Assembly (NCBI GenBank): GCA_007136165.1
Contig: SLHK01000051.1
Span: 1-10,986 of the forward strand
Reading direction: 5' to 3'
DNA from: Syntrophomonadaceae bacterium
Lineage (GTDB): Bacteria; Bacillota; Dethiobacteria; PWVN01
DNA: 10,986 nucleotides
The position numbers and the translations under genes were made by a program. The notes beneath the pieces were generated by a model. That model saw only the letters and a program-made list of their open reading frames with translations, did not search any database and was not told where the DNA came from. The stretch's first letter is position 1. Every line of letters starts with the position of its first letter. Of the stretch, positions 1-7,500 are shown piece by piece.

Positions 1-629
1 AACCTGGCCTTCCGGTAGGCCCGGGCAAAGGCTGCCGGTATATCCAGGTGGGCTGCCCGGTTGGATTGATCATCGGCATAACCGGAGCCCCCGCTGCCGG
101 AAGAAATCAGGGCGGTGAAGTTGACATTGTTCCCCAGAAAAAAGCGCTTGATTCCCCGGGAGTTCCCCACAGCTATCAAGAGTTTTTTGTAGGTAAGGGT
201 ACCGTAAGCCTTGTAATTTTCCTCCAGGGTGGCAATGGCTTCACCCAGGAGGCGGGCCCGGTTTTCCCGGGAGTATTGTTCTTCCAGGTCGGGGTCCAGG
301 TCAACTTTCTCTATTTCGCCGGGGGTCTCCACCAGGGGCGGTTCTTCTTCGCCTTCCGGCAGGAAATCCAGGTTGGCGATGGCTTCCCGGACGCCCTCCC
401 GTACCCCTTCTGCCGTGCACAGGTCCGTCTCTATCCGGCTCCTTTTTTTCCCCTGGGATATGACAATGGTTACCTTCATTTGGGTAACTTCCACGTTCTG
501 GTGGATTTCCGAATTGGCAAAGCGGGTTAAAGCTTCTGTCCCTCCCTGGACTAAAATTCGGGCATCGTATCCTTTGGCTTCTTCCACGGCTATGTCTATA
601 ATGCTGTAAGCAGTTTCTTTATTTAACAT
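1..629 (-). CDS. TldE/PmbA-like metalloprotease partner subunit (3' end cut by window)
   Basis: This is the N-terminal part (about 209 residues) of a TldD/PmbA-family protein; the 3' end lies beyond position 1. It begins with an ATG at 627-629 that overlaps the last 11 bases of tldD (ATG TTA AATAA arrangement), which indicates translational coupling. Visible features are the N-terminal family domain (MLNKETAYSIIDIAVEEAKG), a segment around residues 50-70 rich in beta strand, and an 'NSRGIKRF' stretch followed by a Gly/Ser-rich 'SSGSGGSG' segment, as in PmbA/TldE proteins. In the characterised E. coli pair, TldE lacks the zinc site and forms a heterodimer with TldD, which carries the metal; the complex degrades unfolded peptides and matures microcin B17. 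The assignment to TldE rather than a second TldD rests on gene order and on the short N-terminal domain; the C-terminal region that would settle it is outside the window. Confidence 0.85.
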   Translation of the reverse strand, partial: MLNKETAYSIIDIAVEEAKGYDARILVQGGTEALTRFANSEIHQNVEVTQMKVTIVISQGKKRSRIETDLCTAEGVREGVREAIANLDFLPEGEEEPPLVETPGEIEKVDLDPDLEEQYSRENRARLLGEAIATLEENYKAYGTLTYKKLLIAVGNSRGIKRFFLGNNVNFTALISSGSGGSGYADDQSNRAAHLDIPAAFARAYRKAR

Positions 630-2064
630 CGGCTACACCTACCTTTACCTTTCTAAACCGGGCAGGAGAGGAGCCGTGGCCCACCCGGGCAACCTGCATG
701 GGTTGGCCCTTGCCGCAGTTGGGGGTCCCGTACAGTTTCCAGTGTTTTTTATTGGCCACACCATCGCAGGAGTTCCAAAACTCGGGGGTAATACCGGTAT
801 AGATGGGGTTCTTGAAGATTTTCCCCGTCAGTTTTCCGTCTTTTATTTCGTGGGCGGTCTCGGTGGCAAACTGGAAGTTCAGGCGCTTGTCGTCAATGCT
901 CCAACTCTTGTTGGTGCTCAGATAAAACCCGTACTCAATGCCGGCAAACAAATCCTCAAGCTCCAGGTCGCCGGGTAAGAGGTTGATGTTGGTCATGCGC
1001 ACTATGGGTATCTTGTCCCAACCGTCGGCCCGGGAAGTGCCGTTGGAGGGCTGGTTCAGCTTGACGGCCGTGTCCCGGGAGGAGAGGAAATTCTCAAAGC
1101 GGCCGGCGGTAATTATGGGTACAGACTGGGCTTTTACCCCTTCATCGTCGTAACCGAAGGTGCCCAGGCCGCCGGGGCAGGTGGCATCGGCTACAATGTT
1201 GACGTGGGGAGAACCGTATTGAAAGCCCACCATGCCGGGGTTTAAAAAGCTGGTGCCGGCATACCCTGCCTCGTAACCGAAGACCCGGTCCAGCTCGATG
1301 GGGTGGCCCACGCTTTCGTGGATCTGCAGCATCATCTGGGAGCTGTCGATAACCAGGTCGAAGAAACCGGAGGGGCAGTCTTCCGCTTGAAGCAGGGCCA
1401 TGGCCTCCCCGGCTATGCGGGGGGCGTTTTCAACCAATCCCAGGCCCTGGACGAACTCGTAACCGCTGGTGGCGTAGTTCCCCTTGAAGCTGGCGGGGAA
1501 GGAGCGGCGCTGCAGGTCCTTCCCGTCGGAGGCGAAGGCCTCCATGCCCCCTCCGGATTGGTAGAGTTCCTGGGTGATGTAGGAGCCTTCCGTGTCGGCA
1601 TAAACCTTGTCCTCCCGGCGAAATTCCATGTAACCGGCCGTCTTGAACAGTTTCGGCTCTGCCTTGCCCATGGCTTCCTCCGCGGCAAAGAGGAGGTCCA
1701 GTTTATCTTTTTTGGAAACGGCAAAGGGATCCTGATGAATGGGAGTTCGATAATGGTCCGTTACCGGTTCCCGGGGAGAGAGCTTGACGGGGTCTTTTTG
1801 GGCTAAACGGCTGGCCCGGGCGATGGCCAGGGCATCCAGGGCCGTTTCTTCCATGCTGTCGAAGTCCTGGGAGCCGGCAAAGCCCAGAGAGCCGTCCAGA
1901 TAAACCCGGATACCGTATCCCCTGGTCCGGGAGGCGGACATGGTTTGTACCCGTCGGTTTTCAGTGGCAAAACTTTCTTCTTTGATGTCGTGGACCCGCA
2001 CATCTGCAAAGTCCACTTGATGTTCTTTCAGTAAATTCATAACTGAAGCTATTTTTTCTTTCAT
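619..2064 (-). CDS. tldD: TldD family zinc metalloprotease
   Basis: The gene encodes a 481-residue protein, the usual TldD length. The N-terminal domain (about residues 1-200) is followed by the C-terminal metalloprotease domain, where 'HESVGHPIE' (residues 249-257) supplies the HExxxH zinc motif with His249, Glu250 and His254. Cys450 in 'TPNCGKGQP' sits where E. coli TldD has its third, cysteine zinc ligand, so the active site looks intact. TldD with TldE forms a cytoplasmic heterodimeric protease that threads and cleaves unfolded peptides; in E. coli it matures microcin B17 and degrades CcdA. The start at 2064 is preceded by AAGGAG (2072-2077 on the minus strand) at a spacing of 7 bases. 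The downstream tldE overlaps by 11 bases, so the two are very likely cotranscribed. No modified-peptide precursor is visible here, so the physiological substrate cannot be named. Confidence 0.95.
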   Translation of the reverse strand: MKEKIASVMNLLKEHQVDFADVRVHDIKEESFATENRRVQTMSASRTRGYGIRVYLDGSLGFAGSQDFDSMEETALDALAIARASRLAQKDPVKLSPREPVTDHYRTPIHQDPFAVSKKDKLDLLFAAEEAMGKAEPKLFKTAGYMEFRREDKVYADTEGSYITQELYQSGGGMEAFASDGKDLQRRSFPASFKGNYATSGYEFVQGLGLVENAPRIAGEAMALLQAEDCPSGFFDLVIDSSQMMLQIHESVGHPIELDRVFGYEAGYAGTSFLNPGMVGFQYGSPHVNIVADATCPGGLGTFGYDDEGVKAQSVPIITAGRFENFLSSRDTAVKLNQPSNGTSRADGWDKIPIVRMTNINLLPGDLELEDLFAGIEYGFYLSTNKSWSIDDKRLNFQFATETAHEIKDGKLTGKIFKNPIYTGITPEFWNSCDGVANKKHWKLYGTPNCGKGQPMQVARVGHGSSPARFRKVKVGVADVK

Positions 2065-2269
2065 AGGCGAACTCCTTTCCTATCCTTTCCTTTTACTTTT
2101 CCCCTTATAGCAGCTAAATCCTCTTATTATTAGCTTTTCTATTAACAATAATTAAGAAAATTTTAACAGGGTGTTAATTGCAATATCTTTGGGGCTGTGA
2201 TAGCGTGGAAAGTGTTTTAGTCTGCTGGTACACTCGCATTACTATAGAAAATATAAGGAGGGGATTGGG
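2065..2269. promoter_or_regulatory. divergent AT-rich intergenic region
   Basis: This 205-base spacer separates the divergently transcribed tldD and the exported-protein gene and must hold promoters for both. Bases 2100-2185 are strongly AT-rich. On the minus strand TAATAAT (about 2122-2128) could be a -10 box for tldD, with TTAATT about 17 bases upstream as a poor -35. On the plus strand TATAGA (2244-2249) could be a -10 for the 2270 gene, but I find no good -35 at the right distance. I cannot assign either promoter firmly. The region also holds a dyad (listed separately). I see no small gene in it. Confidence 0.5.
2163..2177. promoter_or_regulatory. operator-like dyad TTAACA-GGG-TGTTAA
   Basis: Perfect 6-base inverted repeat with a 3-base spacer in the divergent spacer between tldD and the exported-protein gene. 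The arms are too short and there is no T tract, so it is not a terminator. Its position suggests a binding site for a dimeric regulator, but no known consensus fits well enough to name one. Confidence 0.3.
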
Positions 2270-3664
2270 GTGATAAGATTACGTCGAAGGAAGGAAGGTG
2301 CGGCCTGTAAGCTGAAAGGGGCAGTCCTGGTGGTACTGTGCTTTCTGTTAATTCCCACTGCGGCATATGCCAATGCGGGCCCCGTATACCTGGAGAATTA
2401 CCCGGCCTTCAGCATTGCCCCCGGGGAGGATTCTCCCATAGCCGTGGAGAGGGAAGAATTGACTTTTCAAATGGACCCGCAAAGGGCGGACGAGGCCCGG
2501 GTGACGGCCGGCTACTACCTGAAAAATACCTCCGGTGAGCATGTGACGGTGCCCATGGTCTTCCCTTTCGTCAGTGAAGGATACAGCTCTCCGGGAGCGT
2601 TCATTTCCCTGGACGGGAAGCCCCTGGACTACCGCTTATACAGCGGGGGGCATGTGGAGGTGCGGGATTACCTCAGGGACCCGGAAGGCTTTATGGAGCA
2701 GGTGCAGATGGACGCCATCCTGGCCAGGCTTAACGAGCCCCGGTACACGGCCGCAGCCTTTGACGATACCGCTGCCGCCGCCCTCTACGAAATAACCTTT
2801 GGAGAACCTTTAGACCGGGAAGTCAGGATAAACTTCACCGTGGACCCGGATAAGAGCCGGGCCTTAATCTTCGGTGAACTGACGGGGATCGGAGGGATGA
2901 GCGGCGGCAAATGCACCGTGTCTGCCTATGTCAGCAACTATTCCCTGGGAAAGAAGGGCTATATCCTGGTCCTGGGGGAGGATACCCTGGAAAACCTTGA
3001 GGTTGAATCCTATGATTTGCTGGAAAAGAGGGCGGTCATAGCCGGGGAATTCATTCGCGACCGCATCGCCGGCACGGGAGAACCATGGTATTTACAGCAG
3101 CGAGACCTGGAAGGCATGTATGCCACGTATGTGGAACAGGTGGACTATTTCTTCTCTATCGAGCAGCATGTGTTTTCCCACGAAATGGTTTTGGAAAATG
3201 TCTTTTACAGAAACAATCTGTCGGTGTTTCTTTTTGAGGTGGAAATGGAGCCCCGGGGGTCAACGAACCTGGTGGTTACTTACCCTCTCTTCGCCACCAT
3301 CGACCGCAGCCGGTCCAGTTCCTATATAAACACCTTTGCCTATATCCTTAATCCCGCCAGAAACTTTCAAGAATTCGGCCATTTGGATATCCATATAGAA
3401 CTGAACCCCTCCGCCCCTTACATCATTGAAAGCAGCATCCCCCTGGAGGCGGCGGAACAGGGGGTTTATACCGCCTCCCTGGCAGGCCTTCCCCATGAGG
3501 ACCTGGTCTTCTCCACCTACCCCAAAAAAGAGGTAAACTTTATTGACAGGACAGCGGCCCGGATTATACCCCCCGGATTCGAAATAATTTTTGCGGGGCT
3601 GGGAGCAGCCGTTTTTCTGGCTTTAATAGCATGGTCGTTGTATATCAAGAGGAGGAGGGCATAA
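2270..3664 (+). CDS. exported membrane-anchored protein of unknown function
   Basis: A 464-residue protein starting with GTG; AAGGAGGG at 2255-2262 lies 7 bases before it and fixes the start. Residues 1-34 form a signal peptide: an Arg/Lys-rich n-region, the hydrophobic core VLVVLCFLLIPTAA, and a likely cleavage after AYA (residue 34). The mature domain (about 35-432) is rich in predicted beta strand, with aromatic and acidic patches, and has no catalytic motif I recognise. Residues about 436-458 form a hydrophobic membrane segment followed by KRRRA, a classic stop-transfer. The protein is therefore expected to be a type I membrane protein with a large extracytoplasmic domain. The early pattern of a strand, a charged turn and 'FPF' (residues 60-100) recalls DUF4424-type exported domains, but I cannot confirm this. 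It is transcribed alone, divergent from tldD and convergent with the HAD gene. Confidence 0.85.
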   Translation: MIRLRRRKEGAACKLKGAVLVVLCFLLIPTAAYANAGPVYLENYPAFSIAPGEDSPIAVEREELTFQMDPQRADEARVTAGYYLKNTSGEHVTVPMVFPFVSEGYSSPGAFISLDGKPLDYRLYSGGHVEVRDYLRDPEGFMEQVQMDAILARLNEPRYTAAAFDDTAAAALYEITFGEPLDREVRINFTVDPDKSRALIFGELTGIGGMSGGKCTVSAYVSNYSLGKKGYILVLGEDTLENLEVESYDLLEKRAVIAGEFIRDRIAGTGEPWYLQQRDLEGMYATYVEQVDYFFSIEQHVFSHEMVLENVFYRNNLSVFLFEVEMEPRGSTNLVVTYPLFATIDRSRSSSYINTFAYILNPARNFQEFGHLDIHIELNPSAPYIIESSIPLEAAEQGVYTASLAGLPHEDLVFSTYPKKEVNFIDRTAARIIPPGFEIIFAGLGAAVFLALIAWSLYIKRRRA

Positions 3665-3688
3665 AAACAGCGCCCCGGCCGGGGACGC
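3663..3688 (-). terminator. rho-independent terminator of the HAD gene
   Basis: Read on the minus strand just after the HAD stop codon: GCG-T-CCCC-GGCC-GGGG-CGC (3688 to 3670), a 7-base-pair GC stem with one bulged T and a 4-base loop, followed by TG and TTTTT (3667-3663). On the plus strand no T tract follows the hairpin, so it serves the HAD gene only. Its T tract overlaps the TAA stop codon (3662-3664) of the converging exported-protein gene. Confidence 0.8.
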
Positions 3689-3695
3689 CTGGGGC

Positions 3696-4325
3696 TTAAA
3701 GGGGAGGCAGCAATTCCAGGATATCCTCCGGCCTGTCCACCATGAAGTCGGGATTGCCCCGGGAAAGCAGGGCGGGGGAGTCGTATCCCCAGGTAACGGC
3801 CAGGATGGAGATACCGGCCGTCCTGCAGGCTTCAATATCCCGCAGCTCATCTCCCACATAGAGGGCTTCCCTTTTTTTGATGCGGAAGTCCCGGGTTAAC
3901 TGGTTTATAGTCCGGTGTTTCCCGAAAAGGCCGGGGGATGAGGTTACGCCGGAGAAAAAATCTATCTGGTGGACTTTTAAAAACTGGGCGATATTTTCCC
4001 GGCTGTTGGAAGAGAGAATGTGCAAAATGTAACCCCTGCCGGCCAGGGCGGCAAGGATATCCTTAATGCCGGGATAGGGCTGCAGGGAGGGAAGATGCTC
4101 CCGGTAGGCTTTTTTCATTTCCCGGTAGACCCTGGGCAGTCTGTATAGGGGATAGCGCATGGCCTTAAACCTGTCCACAATGGGCAGGTCTTTTAGTGTT
4201 TCCAGTTTTTCCGGGGTCAGTTCCGGAAGTTGATACTTTGAGGCCAGCCGCCGGTATACCAGAAGGAAAATTTCCCGGGAGTCAACCAGGGTGCCGTCGA
4301 AGTCGAAAATAATACTTGTAAACAT
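3696..4325 (-). CDS. HAD-superfamily phosphatase, subfamily IA
   Basis: A 209-residue HAD hydrolase with all four catalytic motifs. Motif I is 'DFDGTLVDS' with nucleophile Asp8 and acid/base Asp10. Motif II is 'ILSSN' with Ser106. Motif III is Lys136 in 'LFGKHR'. Motif IV is 'VGDELRD' with Asp159 and Asp163 for magnesium. A helical cap (about residues 15-80) follows motif I, placing it in subfamily IA with phosphoglycolate phosphatase, pyrophosphatase PpaX and beta-phosphoglucomutase. These enzymes hydrolyse small phosphorylated metabolites in the cytoplasm through an aspartyl-phosphate intermediate. The substrate cannot be read from the sequence; phosphoglycolate or another sugar phosphate is possible. 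The start cannot lie further inside because motif I begins at residue 8. There is only a weak ribosome binding site (CAGGT directly before ATG); see the promoter entry. It ends in its own terminator. Confidence 0.92.
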   Translation of the reverse strand: MFTSIIFDFDGTLVDSREIFLLVYRRLASKYQLPELTPEKLETLKDLPIVDRFKAMRYPLYRLPRVYREMKKAYREHLPSLQPYPGIKDILAALAGRGYILHILSSNSRENIAQFLKVHQIDFFSGVTSSPGLFGKHRTINQLTRDFRIKKREALYVGDELRDIEACRTAGISILAVTWGYDSPALLSRGNPDFMVDRPEDILELLPPL

Positions 4326-4331
4326 ACCTGT

Positions 4332-4340
4332 AGTATAACA
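4332..4340 (-). promoter_or_regulatory. extended -10 promoter of the HAD gene
   Basis: On the minus strand TGT-TATACT (4340 to 4332) is an extended -10 element (TGnTATACT). The -35 region (GTAAAA or TGTAAA) is weak, as is usual for extended -10 promoters. Counting 7 bases downstream puts the predicted transcription start on the A of the HAD start codon at 4325, which would make the transcript leaderless. A small dyad CTGT-TTT-ACAG (4351-4361) overlaps the -35 side and could be an operator, but its arms are short. Confidence 0.5.
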
Positions 4341-4390
4341 GAAACCCCCGCTGTTTTACAGGGAAGGGATGAAAAACGGCAGGGCATTGC

Positions 4391-4430
4391 AAAAATTCCG
4401 TAATTTTTTAAAAAAATTCCCATATTTTTT
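4391..4430. repeat. two tandem 21-base A/T-tract repeats
   Basis: The unit AAAAATTCC-N3-ATTTTTT occurs at 4391-4409 and again from 4412, offset by 21 bases, which is two helical turns. In-phase A and T tracts of this kind produce intrinsic DNA curvature. They lie about 35-80 bases upstream of the candidate start of transcription of the giant gene, where an UP element would sit. Confidence 0.55.
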
Positions 4431-4431
4431 T

Positions 4432-4471
4432 TTGGAAATGGAGGAAAATCAATCCATTGGTAGAATATATA
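4432..4471 (+). promoter_or_regulatory. candidate promoter of the giant gene
   Basis: TAGAAT (4461-4466) matches the -10 consensus at five of six positions, and the following bases (ATATA) are AT-rich. No good -35 lies 16-18 bases upstream; TTGGAA (4432-4437) is too far away. The phased A/T tracts immediately upstream may compensate as an UP element. Transcription would start near 4473, leaving a leader of about 36 bases that contains the ribosome binding site. The call is tentative. Confidence 0.3.
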
Positions 4472-4508
4472 AATGTCGAATTTTTTATACTCAAAGGAGG
4501 AGTTTTGT

Positions 4509-7500
4509 ATGTTGCAAAATTGTCAGCATCTGGACGAATGCGAAGCCACCTTGAGAAAATTTCTGGCGGATGCCCGGCTCATGGGGGAGGCAAATTTACT
4601 GCCTGAAGATGTCAGAATATTGCGAAATATGTTCTTTGATGTTCTTAACGACAATGTAGCCCGAGGGACGGCCCTTCTCACGGGCCGGTATCCCTACTGC
4701 CTGGCTTCTTTCCTGGTGGCCACCGGTCTTAACGGGTATAAAAATGGGGATTATTGGTCTGCTGTGGAAAATTCTGTCGGAAAGTTGGGGCCCAGGTTTC
4801 GGGGTAAATGGGGAAATTTCTTCCTTAATTTTCTCCGTCAGAAAAAAATGCCCGCTTTTAGCCTGGACGAACCTCAAGCAGTGCCGGCCATACTGGGTCA
4901 CGGCGGGGTACCGGACAGCTGCCTGGATAACTATTTCTCCGAAATCGTTCTTCCCATGTGGTCCAGAGAGGTGTTGGGACAAGCAGAAGCTGTTTTTGAG
5001 CTGTCCCTGCTTCGGGAGAACAATTTTGCCTGGGAAAAGGTAAGGCTAAAGCTGTGCCGGCTGGAGGAGAAGGAGGCCAGCATCAAGGTGAAGATTGCCG
5101 ATATACGGGAGAAGGTTTTCAAACTGGCCAGGTATCGGGAAAAACACCCCCTGGTGGAAAGGCTCTGCAGCCTGGGGCTGCCCCACAATTTTGCCGGGTT
5201 TAAAGAGTCATTGGACCGGGAACTGGCGGAGATTAAGGAGGAAAAGGGAGTCCTGGCCGCCAGGAAAGAGGCTTTGAAGGCAAAAATAAAGAGCTATTCC
5301 AAAAAGGACCAAAAGCTCATTCACCACGCTGATGACCTGGTGTCCTCCATCAAAGAGTACCAGAAACTGAAAAAAACCCTGCGGGGTTTCTATAAACTGC
5401 AAAAGGAAGAGGCAAAACTTTCCCAGGAGGTGGAAGCGGAAGCTGCGTACCTCTTCAGGGGGGGGTGGGAGCCTGAGTATGGCGATGCCCTGCGCCGGGT
5501 TGATCTTTTTGAACTGGAAGAAAAAATGGGAGACCTGGAAGCTCTAAGGCCCGGGGAGGGCAGGGATGAAGACAGGGAACCTCAAAAGCGGCCGGGGAAG
5601 GGAAGGGGCCTGGCCCTTTTGAGCCTGACACTGCTGCTGGCGGGCATGCTTTTCCCCTCAACAGCAGCCACAGCTGCCATTGCTTTGGGGGCTGCCGGTA
5701 TTGTCGGCTGGTTTTTCCTCGTCAAGAGAAAAAATAGAGTTGAAAAACAGGAAAGCAGCCATCAGGGCGGATATCTGGCGGGTTTAAAGGGGGTCAGGGA
5801 CAGCCTGCAAGGCCTGCCGCTGAAGATGGATGTGCTGGAGGAATCGCCTATAGATTACCTGAAAAGGTTGGCAGCCTTAAAAGAGCTCTATGAGGAGTTC
5901 TGCATGCGGCGGGAACACGTACGGGAGTTAAAGAAACACATTACAGGGCAGGAAAGGACCATCCGGGAAACGGCGGTGGGTTTTTCCGGTGGGGTTCCCG
6001 TAACCCTGGATGATTCCCTGCCCGTCCTCATGCAGTCCCTTTCCAGGGCCCGGGCCAATAAGGGAGAAGCCCAAAAGGCCGAGAAGGAACTGGACAAGGT
6101 AAATGAATCCCTCAGGGTCAGGGATGCCAGGCAGGAAAAAATATATAAAGAAATGGAAGGGGCAGTCAAAAATATCGAAGCCCTGGGGGGCGGTGACTAC
6201 ATCAAGGGCATGGAACTGCTGGAAGAAGGCAGAAGAGATGCCCGGGAAGTAGCAGCGCTGGAAAGAGAGCTGTGTTTTAAAGGCCCCCAGGCAGCGGAGG
6301 AAAAAAGGAAAAACCTCATCAGAAGGTACCGGGGCGCCCGGCGGCAGCTGCAGCTGTGCCGAAACCTGCTGGCAAAGGCGGAAAAGGAATTGACTCGCTG
6401 CGGCCCGTCCTTCCCTTTTTCCGTGGAGGAACCCGTTCAGAAGTACCTGCTGTACGGGGGGCAGGGGGCAGAAATGTTTTTGTCCAATTCCCTGAAGGCT
6501 GCCGAGGATATGGCAGATTTTGGACGCATTTCGGAGAACAACGGGCTGCCTGAACGGGCAAAAACCTTCCTGCAAGGCTGGTGGGAAAACAGGTTTCAGG
6601 AAGGAATTCCCCGCAGGGCCTATGACGGGCGGGGGGACCCATACCTGTTTCTTTCGGAGGCAGGGGAGATAAGGCTGGGGGTGCCCCGTCAGGTCATGCG
6701 GCTTCCCGAGGACAGCAGCCCGGTGACCATCAGGATGGGGGAAGGCTCCTTCCCGGTGCGCTGCCGCTTTCTGGGAGATGGTTGGGTGGAGACGGTCCCC
6801 TCTGATTTCCGGCTCCCACTGATAGCTCCGGTGATGCATGTGACCCTGGCGGCGGGGTACCAGGTGATGGGCTCCTGGAAAGTTCAGGGCCCGCACCTCT
6901 ATACCCCTTATCTGGTCTTTGATGAGCAGGGATGCCGTATCAAACTGGATGAACTTCCCCGCCGGCGGGTACGGCTTATCCTTTGTCAAGGCTACACCCT
7001 GGATGCCAACAAGGCTATAGTGGGGGAACGGCAGGTGCCGGGCTATGGGGAGGGACACACCCTCTATTACCTGGACCTGTCCAACACAGACGACACGGAA
7101 CTCATTATTTCCAGGGGAGAAGAAAAGAAACTGATCCCCCTGCAGGATAAAGGAAGTTTAAAGCCGAAACTGAGGGGCGGCCAGCTTCTGGCCGGGGCCT
7201 GGCTGGAAGAAAGGGAGCTTTACACGGCCCCTCCCCTGGCTTTACGGCTGCCCCTTCTCTCGGAAAAGGATACGGAGAGCTGGTCCCTCTCCCTGGTCAA
7301 GCTGGATGCCCCTGACCGGGAAGGGCAGCATTTCCGGCTGAAAGAGCTTTTGTACATAACAGACATCCAGGAAGGAGTGGCGGAGGTTCCCCTGATCCAC
7401 GAAAAGCTCCTGGGCCGGACACCCCGGGGTTTGTACAGCCTGCGGGCCCGGCATGCCCGTTTTGGGGAAGAACTCTTTAAAATTGCCGTTTTGTCGGATC

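Noticed and set aside
48..530. Plus-strand open frames over the tldE and tldD region
   Set aside because: They are the antisense of two well-supported protease genes, and their translations show no recognisable domain.
4486..4491. TATACT as the -10 box for the giant gene
   Set aside because: Transcription would start inside or after the ribosome binding site at 4493-4500, removing it.
4473..4508. Upstream in-frame ATG of the giant gene adding 12 residues
   Set aside because: No ribosome binding site precedes it, and it lies at or next to the predicted transcription start. ATG 4509 has AAAGGAGG at ideal spacing.
4782..4811. Walker A-like GPRFRGKW in the giant protein
   Set aside because: The final residue is Trp instead of Ser/Thr, there is no Walker B motif nearby, and the surroundings are helical and aromatic rather than a P-loop fold.
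5928..7058. Long minus-strand open frame (376 codons) opposite the giant gene
   Set aside because: It is antisense to a gene with a strong ribosome binding site and clear domain composition. Its own protein is rich in Pro, His and Phe with no motif, as expected of a GC-rich antisense shadow.
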